A stretch of DNA of 64,000 nt. Source: JAOUJD01 sp963811265. GTDB lineage: Bacteria; Pseudomonadota; Gammaproteobacteria; Burkholderiales; Burkholderiaceae_F. The DNA lies in assembly GCA_963811265.1 (NCBI GenBank), contig CAWEQS010000026.1, positions 496,001 to 560,000 of the forward strand, written 5' to 3'. The notes below the pieces were generated by a model. The model ran no database searches, was not told the DNA's origin, and saw nothing but the letters and a program-made list of their open reading frames with translations. The translations under genes were made by a program, and so were the position numbers. Below are positions 1 to 9,308 of this stretch, in pieces. Each line of letters begins with the position of its first letter. Position 1 is the first letter of the stretch.

Positions 1-244
1 AGTGGCCTGGATAGGGGACCCACTTCGATTCGGCATGCGCCGCGAGGACGTTGGTCTTGGTATCGATGGTGACGGTCAGCACCATCTCGTGCACCGGATC
101 GCCCGCCTTGCGCACGCCGGTGGCGAGCGGGAAGTCGCGGTACTTGGTGTCGACGAGCACCGCTTCGAGGTCCCACAGCCCGTCGTCGCGTGCGTAGGCA
201 TCGACTCGAATCGAGCGCGTGTGGACGTGGCGGCGAGAAGGCAT
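1..244 (-). CDS. DUF2889 family protein (3' end missing)
   Basis: The reading frame opens at ATG 244 and runs off the left edge after 81 codons, so the C-terminus is missing. The visible part fits my recollection of the DUF2889 family: an early HTRSIRVDAYARDDGLWDLE stretch, then VDTKYRDFPL, then GDPVHEMVLTVTID. No function is established for the family and I see no catalytic motif. It lies downstream of recA and recX on the same strand but behind a terminator-like hairpin, so it may be transcribed separately. No good Shine-Dalgarno sequence precedes the ATG. The family call is from memory of the motif pattern. Confidence 0.72.
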   Translation of the reverse strand, partial: MPSRRHVHTRSIRVDAYARDDGLWDLEAVLVDTKYRDFPLATGVRKAGDPVHEMVLTVTIDTKTNVLAAHAESKWVPYPGH

Positions 245-255
245 CGGCGGGGGCG

Positions 256-298
256 AAAAAACGGGCCGCCTTTGGAATATTTCATGTGGTGCGGCCCG
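256..298 (-). terminator. Rho-independent terminator after recX
   Basis: On the minus strand an 8-bp perfect GC-rich stem (CGGGCCGC at 298-291 pairing with GCGGCCCG at 269-262) encloses a 21-nt A/T-rich loop and is followed directly by a run of six T (261-256). It lies between the recX stop (373) and the DUF2889 start (244). The long loop makes it less than ideal, but stem and T tract are both present. Confidence 0.6.
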
Positions 299-372
299 GT
301 CGAGAAATTTAGCACAGCGACCCTGCCGCCCCGAGGGGCGCCGACATGCGGCGCGCAGATCAGCCGGACAGC

Positions 373-843
373 TCAGTCCTCGCCAGGCAGGCCGCGCAGC
401 AGCTTGCCGATCGTCTCCGCGGAAAAGCCGCGCGACTGGAGAAAGCGGGCCTGCCGTGCCCGCTCCTGCGGCGTGCCCGGAAGCTCGCCGAAGCGCCGCG
501 TCCACACGGCGCGCGCGCGCTCGAGTTCCGTGCCCTTGAGCGATGCGACCGCGCGATCGGCGGTCTCGGGCTTCACGCCCGAGGACTTGAGGTCGAAGCG
601 GATGCGGGCATCGCCAAACCGCTCGGCGCGCGTGCGCGTGAGCGTGCCGGCGTAGCGCTCGTCGGACAGCAGCTTGTCGCGCTCGAGCGCGTCGAGCACC
701 TGGTCGATTTCGGCGGGATCGTCCTCGGCGGTCAATCCACGCCGCAGCTTCGCGGCGAGTTCTGCCCGGCTGTGTTCGCGCCGCGCGAGGAAGGCGACGG
801 CGCGCGCGAACAGGCTTCGGGCTTCCCGCCTGCCGCGCGCCAT
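373..843 (-). CDS. recX: Regulatory protein RecX
   Basis: This is a 156-residue basic, helical protein of the usual RecX length. RecX proteins bind the RecA filament and limit its growth and ATPase activity. The recognisable features are the N-terminal ALxxLARREHSRAEL-like helix, the DERYAGTLTRTRAERFGDAR segment in the middle and the final LQSRGFSAETIGKLL. It starts 19 bp after the recA stop on the same strand, the standard recA-recX arrangement, so it is probably co-transcribed with recA and induced with it by DNA damage. The frame is intact. Confidence 0.95.
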   Translation of the reverse strand: MARGRREARSLFARAVAFLARREHSRAELAAKLRRGLTAEDDPAEIDQVLDALERDKLLSDERYAGTLTRTRAERFGDARIRFDLKSSGVKPETADRAVASLKGTELERARAVWTRRFGELPGTPQERARQARFLQSRGFSAETIGKLLRGLPGED

Positions 844-862
844 CGTGAGACGGGCGACCCGG

Positions 863-1888
<1,026 letters not shown>

Positions 1889-1982
1889 TCCAATGCTCCT
1901 TCCGTCATCCATCACCGCCTCCGCTCGCCCTGTCCGTCACCTGGAATCCGGCCCGACCACGGGCTGGACCTGCGCTTCAGAC

Positions 1983-1998
1983 CTGTTAAAACATACAG
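1983..1998. promoter_or_regulatory. LexA-type SOS box (distal)
   Basis: CTGTTAAAACATACAG fits the proteobacterial LexA consensus CTGT-N8-ACAG exactly in both half-sites. It lies between recA and the divergent response-regulator gene. Its centre is 24 bp from the second box at 2007-2022. That LexA binds here is inferred from the match alone; lexA itself is not in the window. Confidence 0.8.
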
Positions 1999-2006
1999 TA
2001 CGCGAA

Positions 2007-2022
2007 CTGTATGTTCTTACAG
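2007..2022. promoter_or_regulatory. LexA-type SOS box overlapping the recA promoter
   Basis: CTGTATGTTCTTACAG is an exact CTGT-N8-ACAG operator. On the minus strand a possible -35 TTGACT (2035-2030) and a weak -10 TACAGT (2011-2006), 18 bp apart, would place the box within the recA promoter, so LexA binding should block RNA polymerase. The core elements are a weak match; the operator is strong. Confidence 0.82.
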
Positions 2023-2141
2023 TATCTGGAGTCAACTGCTTTTTTGACGGGGGACGCGTGCCGAGGGTTTCCTTGCACCGGGCGGAGCGGGCGACCTAGA
2101 CTGCACTCCCCGGCGAGAAGCACGAAGCATATCAACCACCT

Positions 2142-2846
2142 ATGCGCATCCTGATCGCGGAAGACGACGCCGTGCTCGCCGACGGCCTGTCACGCTCACT
2201 CAAGGCGGGCGGCTATGCCGTGGACGTCGTCTCCAGCGGGGACGCGGCGGACACGGCGCTCGCCGCCCAGACCTTCGACCTGCTGATCCTCGACGTCGGG
2301 CTGCCCAAGCTGTCCGGGCTCGAGGTCCTGCGCCGGCTGCGGGCCCGCAACTCGACCACCCCGGTCCTGATCCTCACCGCCGCCGACAGCGTCGAGCAGC
2401 GGGTCAAGGGACTGGACCTCGGCGCCGACGACTACATGGCGAAGCCGTTCGCCCTGTCGGAACTGGAGGCGCGGGCGCGCGCGCTCACGCGACGCGCCGC
2501 CGGCAGCGCGCAGACCGTGCTGCGCCACGGCCCGCTGACGCTCGACCAGGTCGGCCATGTCGCGACGATCAACGACCAGGTGGTCGACCTCTCCGCGCGG
2601 GAGCTCGGCCTGCTCGAGATCCTGCTGCAGCGGCCCGGCCGGCTCGTCAGCAAGGAGCAGCTGGTCGACCGGCTGTGCAGCTGGGGCGAGGAAGTCAGCA
2701 ACAACGCGATCGAGGTCTACGTCCACCGGCTCCGCAAGAAGATCGAAGTCGGCGGCGTGCGCATCGTGACCGTGCGGGGACTGGGCTACTACCTCGAGCG
2801 CTTCACCGACGGCAGCGCCGCGGAGGCGACGGTCGGCGCAGGCTGA
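2142..2846 (+). CDS. OmpR/PhoB-type response regulator (QseB/TctD-like)
   Basis: This 234-residue protein has an N-terminal receiver domain and a C-terminal winged-helix DNA-binding domain. The acidic pocket EDD (residues 7-9), the phosphoacceptor Asp51 in LILDVGLP and the Lys of YMAKPF are present. The winged helix is recognisable from LSARELGLLEILLQRPG to the final VRGLGYYL. The gene is followed after 9 bp by a histidine kinase on the same strand, so the two form a cognate pair. It is divergent from recA and shares the intergenic region with the two LexA boxes. The signal sensed is unknown; similarity to the QseB/TctD branch is from family knowledge. Confidence 0.92.
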   Translation: MRILIAEDDAVLADGLSRSLKAGGYAVDVVSSGDAADTALAAQTFDLLILDVGLPKLSGLEVLRRLRARNSTTPVLILTAADSVEQRVKGLDLGADDYMAKPFALSELEARARALTRRAAGSAQTVLRHGPLTLDQVGHVATINDQVVDLSARELGLLEILLQRPGRLVSKEQLVDRLCSWGEEVSNNAIEVYVHRLRKKIEVGGVRIVTVRGLGYYLERFTDGSAAEATVGAG

Positions 2847-2855
2847 TCGGGCGAC

Positions 2856-4421
2856 ATGCCGGACGAAGGCGGCACCCCCCAACGCGCGAGCGCGCGCTCG
2901 ACGCTGCTGCAGTTCGCGCGCCGCCGGCGCGCCGCGCCGCCGACGCCTCCGCCGGACGACGCCGGCTACAGGAATCCGCTGCGCGCGTTCTCCGAGCAGA
3001 ACTCGCTGTTCGGCGAGATCCTCGACTGGATGCTGGCGCCGCTGCTGCTGCTGTGGCCGATGAGCGTGACGCTGACCTACCTCGTCGCCCAGTCGATCGC
3101 GAACGGCCCGTTCGACCGCAATCTCGAGGAGGCGATCGCCGTGCTCAGCGACTACGTCACCGAGTTCCGCGGCCAGGTCACGCTGCAGTTGCCGATCGCT
3201 GCCCGCGAAGTGCTGCGCGCCGACAGCGCCGACTCGGTCTACTACATGGTGCTCGGGCTGCGCGGCGAGTTCGTCGCGGGCGATCCCGACCTCCCGCTGC
3301 CGGCGGAGGACGAATCGCCGACCACCAGCGGCGTGAGGTTCCGGTTCGAGAACGCGCGGGGCAACGACGTGCGGATCGCGTACGCATGGCGCGAGTTCAA
3401 GGTGGACGGGACCTCGAAGTACGCGCTCGTGCAGGTGGCCGAAACGCTGGAGAAGCGTTCGCAGCTGGCCAACGAGATCATCCGCGGCGTCATCGTTCCG
3501 CAGTTCATCGTGCTGCCGATCGCCGTCGTGCTCGTCTGGTTCGGACTGTCGCGCGGACTCGCGCCACTGGCGGCGCTGCAGGCGCGCATCCGGGCGCGCG
3601 AGCCCGACGACATGTCGCCGATCGACCCGCAGGCCGCGCCCGAGGAGATCTCGCCGGTGGTCGCGTCGTTCAACGAACTGCTCGAGCGGCTGTCGCGCAA
3701 CATCCAGATGCAGCAGCGGTTCCTCGCGGACGCCGCGCACCAGATGAAGACGCCGCTCGCGGGCCTGCGCACGCAGGCGGAACTCGCGCTGCGGGAAACC
3801 GATCCGCAGCAGCTGAAACGCAGCCTGCGGCAGATCGCGACCTCCACCGAGCGCGCGACGCACCTGATCAACCAGCTGCTGGCGCTCGCGCGCGCGGAAC
3901 ACCAGGCCACCGACCCGGCTCGCTTCGAGGTCGTCGAACTGAACGCGCTCGCGCGCAGCGTCGTGCAGGAGTCGGTGCCCGACGCCATCTCGCGCCGCGT
4001 CGACCTCGGCTTCGAGCCGGCCGAGCAGCCCGTGCGGATCGTCGGCGTGCCGCTGCTGCTGCGCGAACTGATGCTGAACCTCGTCGACAACGGGCTGCGA
4101 TACACGCCCGAGGGCGGCAGCGTGACGCTGCGGATCCGCCGCGAGGGCGACGCGGCGTTCATCGACGTCGAGGACACCGGCCCCGGAATTCCGGAGGCGG
4201 AGCGAAGCCGCGTCTTCGACCGTTTCTACCGGATCCTCGGCACCAACGTCGATGGCAGCGGACTCGGGCTGGCGATCGTCCGCGAAATCGTGGAGCGCCA
4301 CGAGGGTTCGATCAACATCGGAACCAGCCCGTCCAGCAAGGACGCCGCGCTGCCGGGAACGCTGATCAGCATCGAGTTCGCCGCCGTCCAGGGAGAGGAC
4401 TCGCCCGCCACGATCGGATGA
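2856..4421 (+). CDS. Sensor histidine kinase, TctE/QseC-like
   Basis: This 521-residue inner-membrane kinase is the partner of the preceding regulator. An N-terminal cytoplasmic stretch rich in R, A and P is followed by a transmembrane segment at about 58-80. A periplasmic region resembling the 2CSK_N sensor domain (FDRNLEEAIAVLSDYV) comes next, then a second transmembrane segment near 210-232, a HAMP-like linker and the kinase core. The H-box has phosphoacceptor His295 in DAAHQMKTPL. The N-box (LMLNLVDNGLRYTP, about 405-418) and the ATP-lid motifs DTGPGIP and GSGLGLAIV are intact. TctE-type kinases often respond to organic acids, but I see nothing that fixes the ligand here. Confidence 0.92.
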   Translation: MPDEGGTPQRASARSTLLQFARRRRAAPPTPPPDDAGYRNPLRAFSEQNSLFGEILDWMLAPLLLLWPMSVTLTYLVAQSIANGPFDRNLEEAIAVLSDYVTEFRGQVTLQLPIAAREVLRADSADSVYYMVLGLRGEFVAGDPDLPLPAEDESPTTSGVRFRFENARGNDVRIAYAWREFKVDGTSKYALVQVAETLEKRSQLANEIIRGVIVPQFIVLPIAVVLVWFGLSRGLAPLAALQARIRAREPDDMSPIDPQAAPEEISPVVASFNELLERLSRNIQMQQRFLADAAHQMKTPLAGLRTQAELALRETDPQQLKRSLRQIATSTERATHLINQLLALARAEHQATDPARFEVVELNALARSVVQESVPDAISRRVDLGFEPAEQPVRIVGVPLLLRELMLNLVDNGLRYTPEGGSVTLRIRREGDAAFIDVEDTGPGIPEAERSRVFDRFYRILGTNVDGSGLGLAIVREIVERHEGSINIGTSPSSKDAALPGTLISIEFAAVQGEDSPATIG

Positions 4422-4447
4422 CGGAAGGCTCGCCCATGCCCTCCGGT

Positions 4448-4477
4448 TTGACCGGGCCTTGCGCGCTACGGCATAAT
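4448..4477 (+). promoter_or_regulatory. Sigma70 promoter of tRNA-Lys
   Basis: A -35 TTGACC (4448-4453) and a -10 CATAAT (4472-4477), separated by 18 bp, lie about 54 bp upstream of the mature tRNA-Lys 5' end. Both hexamers are close to consensus and there is no competing gene in front, so transcription of the tRNA from here is likely. Confidence 0.6.
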
Positions 4478-4530
4478 TTCGAGCTCTTCACGAGAACGCC
4501 AAGCAGTTGCGCGCGTTTCCGTTCAGCAAG

Positions 4531-4606
4531 GGGTCGTTAGCTCAGCCGGTAGAGCAGCGGACTTTTAATCCGTTGGTCGCAAGTTCGAATCTTGCACGAC
4601 CCACCA
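4531..4606 (+). tRNA. tRNA-Lys (anticodon UUU)
   Basis: This is a complete 76-nt tRNA with the CCA encoded. The acceptor stem pairs GGGTCGT with ACGACCC, the D-arm contains AGCTCAGCCGGTAGAGC, the anticodon loop CTTTTAA carries UUU, and the T-arm contains GTTCGAATC. It decodes lysine AAA/AAG codons. Its 3' 43 nt are duplicated exactly at 7182-7224, the mark of an integration event that used this tRNA as attachment site and left the gene intact. Confidence 0.97.
4564..4606 (+). repeat. Attachment-site repeat, tRNA-proximal copy
   Basis: The last 43 nt of tRNA-Lys (from the anticodon loop through the encoded CCA) are identical to 7182-7224 in the same orientation. Repeats of this kind form when a tyrosine integrase recombines an element into the 3' half of a tRNA gene. 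Here the intact tRNA lies at this end. Confidence 0.85.
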
Positions 4607-4834
4607 AACCTCCGTGGCTTTCCGCGATAGCAGGCACTGACTGGCGCGCCGCTATCGCTCGCCATGTCCCTTCGTGGGCCCGCGTCCCGAGCCTTTCTGC
4701 CTCCGCTATCGACGAGAGCGCGGCTCCCCCTCTCGTCGCATTGGAGAACGGGAGAACGGCAACGCGGAAATCGGTGGACTGAATGAACACGCGCGGGCGG
4801 CATATCGGTCGATTGCGGCACACGGTGCGAAGCG

Positions 4835-6388
4835 CTATTGGCCAGTGGGCGATGCGCGAAGACGCCAGAACCGGTATCCATGCAGTTCAATCTCGAACCG
4901 GTAGTCCAAAGCGAGGAAACCCTTGAGCTTGGCGAACAAGGCGGGCTGGCCCTTGCACGGCGGCAGCGTCAGGCCGCAGGACTCGGGCGTCTCGACGACG
5001 TACACCGGCCTCCCCCTCATGACTTCCGATTCGTACTCCTCAAGGGAATCCTTGAAGCCGACGATGACCGGGTAGAAGTAGGTGATGGTGGTCGGTGACA
5101 GTCGGCCCGAGGCGGCCAGCAGCCAGGTTTCGGCACCGTGGACCAGTACCCGGTCGTCCGGGTTTGTGTTGCTGCGCACGTACTCGACGAGTTCATAAGC
5201 CGGCGTGCCCGCGATTCCCACCCCATGCCTCAGCGTGGCGAGCAGCGTCGAGAAAGCTGGCGTCGAGCTGACCGCCAACACTGGTACTAGGAGCAGCGCG
5301 CAGACGCGCTGGAGACGACCCTGCAGTACGCGTCCTTGCCCAGGCGTCACGTGATAGAGCAAGGCGACGAGCGCGACTGCCAGGGAGGCCGAGCTGAGCG
5401 ACGCGTAATGCAGGTAGCCGCGGCCCGACACCAATTGCGACATCAACTCGACCGTGACGATCGCGAATAGCAGCCCGCAGGCCGCCAGGCTGCCCGGTTT
5501 GGCGCGCGGACGAGTTCGGGAAAGCAAAGCAAAGGCGCACACCATGGCGGTGACGAGACCCAACGGCGACAGGAAGACGGCCTTGGTCAACATGAAGGTC
5601 GCCTCAATCCTGGCCTCGGCGCTTGCGCCATGCACATAGGCGAAATTGAACATCAAGTACTGCTCGACGAAGTCGAGCCATGCGCCATGCCGATGGATCC
5701 AGAGCAGTGCGGGCCCCGCAACCAGCGCGAACGCGAGGCCCATGAGGATCAGAGCGCGCAGGCGCTGTTGGGTTCTTCCGAGCAGCAGGCAACTGCCCAA
5801 GAAGCCGAGCGCCAACCCGTTGTTCGGCCGCGTCAGCACCGCGATCGCGATCGAAATGCCGAGCAGGACGCAGAGCCAGGGCAGCAGCCCAGCCTTGGCC
5901 GATTCGTCTGGCGCGCAGCAGTGGGCCAAGGCCAGGGAGTAGCTGACCAGCGCGAACGGGATCAACCAGGATTCGGTGAGGTTGCCGTACTCGAAGGTCC
6001 CGTAATGGGTCAGCACGAAAGCGGTGGCGACCGTGAGGACCAGCCATGTCGGCAACAGGCGCCGCCAGATCTGCATCGACACGCCGAGGGCGACGAACAG
6101 CAGCAGGCCCTCGAGCAAGGGTACGCCGCGTGGGCTGCCGAAAGTCGCCATACCCAGAGCATTGAGCAGATAGAGCAGCGGGCCCTTGTGGTCCCACGAG
6201 TCGACGTAAGGCATCCCGCCCGACTGGATGATCATGCCGGTGTACATGAAAACGCCGGAATCGCGAGTGATGGGCAGCGCATGCGCGAGCAGGCCATAAG
6301 GGAACAGCACGAGCACCGCTGCCGCGAGTAGGATCGCAGTCGCCTCCCCGCCACGCAGCGACATGAATCCGTGGGCATAGCCGCGCAT
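4835..6388 (-). CDS. GT-C fold membrane glycosyltransferase-like protein
   Basis: This is a polytopic membrane protein of about 517 residues from ATG 6388 (an alternative ATG is at 6364). Many hydrophobic helices span most of the length. The segment ITRDSGVFMY...GGMPYVDSWDHKGPLLYLLN has the early acidic/aromatic pattern of the first periplasmic loop of GT-C enzymes (PMT/ArnT/GT39-like), which use a lipid-phosphate sugar donor and act on the periplasmic side. The C-terminal 120 residues form a soluble domain (DDRVLVHGAETWLLAASGRL). I would expect a role in surface glycan or protein glycosylation, but donor and acceptor are unknown. It is the sole gene of the tRNA-Lys island and has lower G/C at third positions than its neighbours. 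Confidence 0.75.
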   Translation of the reverse strand: MRGYAHGFMSLRGGEATAILLAAAVLVLFPYGLLAHALPITRDSGVFMYTGMIIQSGGMPYVDSWDHKGPLLYLLNALGMATFGSPRGVPLLEGLLLFVALGVSMQIWRRLLPTWLVLTVATAFVLTHYGTFEYGNLTESWLIPFALVSYSLALAHCCAPDESAKAGLLPWLCVLLGISIAIAVLTRPNNGLALGFLGSCLLLGRTQQRLRALILMGLAFALVAGPALLWIHRHGAWLDFVEQYLMFNFAYVHGASAEARIEATFMLTKAVFLSPLGLVTAMVCAFALLSRTRPRAKPGSLAACGLLFAIVTVELMSQLVSGRGYLHYASLSSASLAVALVALLYHVTPGQGRVLQGRLQRVCALLLVPVLAVSSTPAFSTLLATLRHGVGIAGTPAYELVEYVRSNTNPDDRVLVHGAETWLLAASGRLSPTTITYFYPVIVGFKDSLEEYESEVMRGRPVYVVETPESCGLTLPPCKGQPALFAKLKGFLALDYRFEIELHGYRFWRLRASPTGQ

Positions 6389-7181
6389 GGCGTTACCAGG
6401 CGTGCATGGAAAGTGCCCGGCGCTTACCGATGCCCTTGCCTGCCCCTTTCGAGTGGTTCTTCCCCCGCCCCTCTGGGGAGATGAGCGCATGGAAGTCCGC
6501 CCCCAGGCCGACCTCTCGAGGTATCGCGCCGCGGCAGTTCTTCTCCACCACGGGCTGCGACAAGCGCGCACACCAGAGGCGATGGGCATTGATCCAACAG
6601 CGGTTCAGGTTCGGAAACATGGACTTCAGGAAAAGTTCGAGGACCTCTTCGGCGCCCATGGCAATGAGCGTGTCGGTGTGAGGCCGGTACTAGGAGCAGA
6701 ACGCGATGTGCCGGTCGCCATTGGTCTCGGGGAGCTCGAAATCGGCGCGGGCTGCTCCCGGTTTCCCCAGACCGTCTACGTAGCGACGCGCCAGCTACGG
6801 ACTGCTCAGACCAGACTGGACCGCGATAACCGAGCACGGAATTCCGTAGACGCGGATTGTAGAAGCGCTCGATGGAGTGCGCCTACCGGCTGTTCCAAGC
6901 GCAGCAGGAGCGCTGAGGGCGAGTTGTGCTCGATTACTGGCAAAGGGATCCTGGCCCAACGAATCGAGGACCCTACAACTGAAGAGGAGGAGAGGAGAAC
7001 AAAGCAACGACAAACCGGGCCGATAACCTGGCTGCTTGAACGCTCCGGCGGTGGGGCACGGTTGGATCGCTGAAAGCGGTGGCGATCATCGAAGACCAAT
7101 GACAGTCGAGTGCCGCTATCAGCCTGACTTCGTTGTCGTCGCCGCTCGAAGAGAATCGCCGTCGCAGCAATTGCGCGACCC
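6389..7181. other. Non-coding interior of the island, no supported gene
   Basis: About 790 bp between the membrane protein start and the distal attachment repeat. Several open frames exist on both strands, but none has a start with a Shine-Dalgarno sequence, recognisable motifs or consistent codon use. The best-looking minus-strand stretch (6393-6659) matches no family I know and may be a decayed remnant. No integrase signature is visible. Confidence 0.5.
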
Positions 7182-7224
7182 TTTAATCCGTTGGTCGCAA
7201 GTTCGAATCTTGCACGACCCACCA
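7182..7224 (+). repeat. Attachment-site repeat, distal copy
   Basis: This is an exact 43-bp copy of the 3' part of tRNA-Lys (compare 4564-4606), direct orientation, including the encoded CCA. Homology stops precisely at both ends: one base before the TTTAATCCG start and immediately after ACCA. It marks the far end of the inserted segment. Translations through it on the minus strand give a peptide often annotated by mistake as protein. Confidence 0.85.
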
Positions 7225-7447
7225 CTTGCTCCGATGTGCCCGGGGCAGTGGTGGACCACGATCGCGCTGACCTTCGGCGCGTCCTCACTGCCCTGCTCCC
7301 TGTCAGTCCGACCGAACGCTTGATTTACAGCGCGCTCGCCCCTCTAATGCGAGGTGAGATCGCGGCTGCGCCACGATTCGCGCGCAAGCGGGCGTCCGAC
7401 CTCAGACGCCAAGGCGAACCGGACGGGAACGACCATGAACAATCTTT

Positions 7448-7639
7448 TTGCTGAGGGCGGGACAACTGGCTGGTCTGCTCGGCATCCTGTTGATGGCCGT
7501 GTCGGTCGCCGCCAGGCTGACCGGGCGTTACGCGCTGGGCGACTTCCAGATCGGCACCTTGCTGTTGGCAAGCGTCGGCGGTCTCGCCGTCGGGTGCTTC
7601 CTGATGCTCTGGTCGATCGCCGATCGCGCGCAGCGTTAG
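7448..7639 (+). CDS. Small two-helix membrane protein, unknown function
   Basis: A 63-residue frame encodes two hydrophobic helices (about 6-22 and 36-57) separated by a short loop RLTGRYALGDFQIG. The frame opens after TGA 7436, and TTG 7448 is the first usable initiation codon, with no obvious Shine-Dalgarno, so the start is uncertain. ATG 7435 lies in another frame and a single-base error there is possible. Small conserved membrane proteins of this look are common in Burkholderiales, but I cannot name the family. It is the first gene beyond the tRNA-Lys island. Confidence 0.45.
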   Translation: MLRAGQLAGLLGILLMAVSVAARLTGRYALGDFQIGTLLLASVGGLAVGCFLMLWSIADRAQR

Positions 7640-7974
7640 CGCAGCAGCGCGATTGCCGCTGCATATGAGGCGTTCGCGCATGTCGTAGCGCATCGCCGAG
7701 CCGAGTCACGGCAACTCGGCAGCGCTGCTCCCCGCTTCGAGGCGGCACGTCCGGAAACGCGGAATTGACCGTCAGCCGCCGGTCAACTCGCGGCAATCCA
7801 AGTTGCCGAACGGTCGATAGTTGTCCGCGAGCCGACAGTTCCCGCCGTCTTCCTTTCGTACATTCGAAGTGAGTTGCGACAACGCAGGGTCGGTTCGCGA
7901 GCCACGGGGCATTATTTCCATCCGAAAGCCGACGCGGGCCGGACGCGATCCGCGGAGTCTGAAGGGCAGTAGAG
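7640..7974. other. Intergenic region, nothing recognised
   Basis: About 335 bp before the lipoprotein gene. I see no RNA gene, hairpin with T tract, or long conserved-looking frame. A purine-rich GAAGGGCAG shortly before ATG 7975 may serve as its ribosome binding site. Confidence 0.4.
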
Positions 7975-9280
7975 ATGAAGATCAAGATCGTTGCACTCAG
8001 TCTGACGACGTTGCTTGCAGTGGGCTGCACCGCGGGAGGCCCTGACGCACCCGCACCGGCAACAAGTCCTCCGCCCAGCGGGCCGGTCGCGAGTCCGGTG
8101 CAGCAAGTGCTCCCCGCGACCTACGACTTCGGCAAGGTGACGTCGAACAATGTTCCGGCTCCGCTGGAAGTCACCGTCAGGAACGCCGGCAACGCTCCGC
8201 TGCAGGTCACGAACATTTCGCTTGGCGCCACCTCCCATGGCTTCTCCCTGAGGCTGGGCGGTGGGTCGAAACCATGTGGGTCAGGATCAGCCACGATCGC
8301 GGCAGGCGACCTGTGCACCGTCGAAGTCGCTTTCGAACCGGCGAACACAGGCAACTTCACGGCGTCGCTGCAGATCGCCTCGAACGATCGCAGTTCCCCG
8401 ACCACCGTCCCGATGTCCGGCGCGTCCGAGCCGGTGGCGGCGCTCACCGTTCCGGATCAACCAGCTCCAGTCGGCCTGCCCGACGAACGAAGTGACGGCC
8501 TACGTTTCCGTGACGGACCAGGGCGGCTATCCGGTGACGGGCCTGCTGTCGCCCAACTTCACGGTCACGCAGGAAGGAAACGCAAGGCCACTCGTTTCCC
8601 TTTCTTACGTCGAACAGGCCTACAAGCCGATCGCCACGGCCGCAGCGCTGGACTTCAGCAACAGCCTGACCAGCCAGTCCGTCGCGTTCGGCGACATGAA
8701 GAACGCCTTCACCACCTACTTCGGCGCGATGCGGGCCGACGACATCGGTGAAGTCGTGAAATTCGGGTCCGAGGTCGAGGTCACACAGGCCTTCACTTCC
8801 GAGAAGGCGAAGCTGCTCGCTGCAATCGCCGCGCCGTTCGACAAGGGAGGCGCGACGAAGATGTACGACGCCGCGTACCAGTCGGTGGACGACACCGGCC
8901 CGCAGTCGAGCTATCGGAAAGCCGTCGTCATCGCCACCGACGGGGCAGACAACGCATCCACTCGCATCCTCGCGGACGTCACGAGCAATGCACTGAACCG
9001 GAACGTCCCGATCTTCACCATCGGCATCGGCGCGTCGATCAACAGGGCGGCTCTCGAACAGCTGGCCGTCGAAACGGGTGGCCTGTATTACGAAGCGAAC
9101 ACCTCGCAGAACCTGGCCACGATCTATCGCCAGATCTCGTCGATCCTGTACGAGAAGCAGTACATCCTGAAGTTCGATCAACTGAGCAAAGGTGCGGGCG
9201 TACCTTCGAGCGTGACCGTTGGCGTCACCTCCGGCGCCCTTGGCGGAAGCGCCACGGTGCCAGTCGTCTCCTGCAACTAG
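7975..9280 (+). CDS. Lipoprotein with ASH/Hydin-like and VWA domains (frameshifted)
   Basis: The protein begins with a signal peptide and lipobox (LLAVGC, Cys19). An immunoglobulin-like domain of the ASPM/SPD-2/Hydin or choice-of-anchor-D type follows (YDFGKVTSNNVPAPLEVTV...VEVAFEPANTG). The C-terminal half is a von Willebrand factor A domain with the MIDAS pattern DFSNS and a later ATDGADNAS. It is therefore probably anchored on the periplasmic or outer face of the cell, binding a partner through Mg2+ at the MIDAS site. The frame breaks near 8450: from AALTV the reading must slip past one extra base to continue RINQLQSACPTNEV. The domain order is clear on both sides, so the gene is probably intact in the organism. 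Confidence 0.78.
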
Positions 9281-9308
9281 CTGGGCGCCGCCCTCGCTTG
9301 CCCGGCCG

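Larger units (their letters stand above)
4607..7224. mobile_element. Small genomic island inserted in tRNA-Lys
   Basis: A 2.6-kb segment lies between the intact tRNA-Lys and an exact 43-bp copy of the tRNA 3' end. The only convincing gene inside is the membrane protein at 4835-6388. Its third codon positions are clearly richer in A/T than those of the flanking chromosomal genes (frequent TAT, GAT, CGT and ACT), in keeping with transfer. I find no integrase, excisionase, origin or toxin-antitoxin pair, so either most of an older element was deleted or the segment was moved by an integrase supplied in trans. The boundaries are firm; origin and mobility are inferred. Confidence 0.75.

Noticed and set aside
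2196..4301. 701-codon open frame antisense to the two-component genes
   Set aside because: It mirrors the GC-rich codon pattern of the real genes, is Arg/Asp/Gln-rich without motifs and has no ribosome binding site.
4537..4890. Open frame on the minus strand through tRNA-Lys giving a peptide with CKIRTC / RFELATNGL
   Set aside because: It is the well-known false protein from translating a tRNA gene; the same occurs at 6806-7288 through the distal repeat.
6389..7181. Search for an integrase or excisionase inside the island
   Set aside because: No R..H.R..Y pattern, recombinase fold or helix-turn-helix was visible in any frame.
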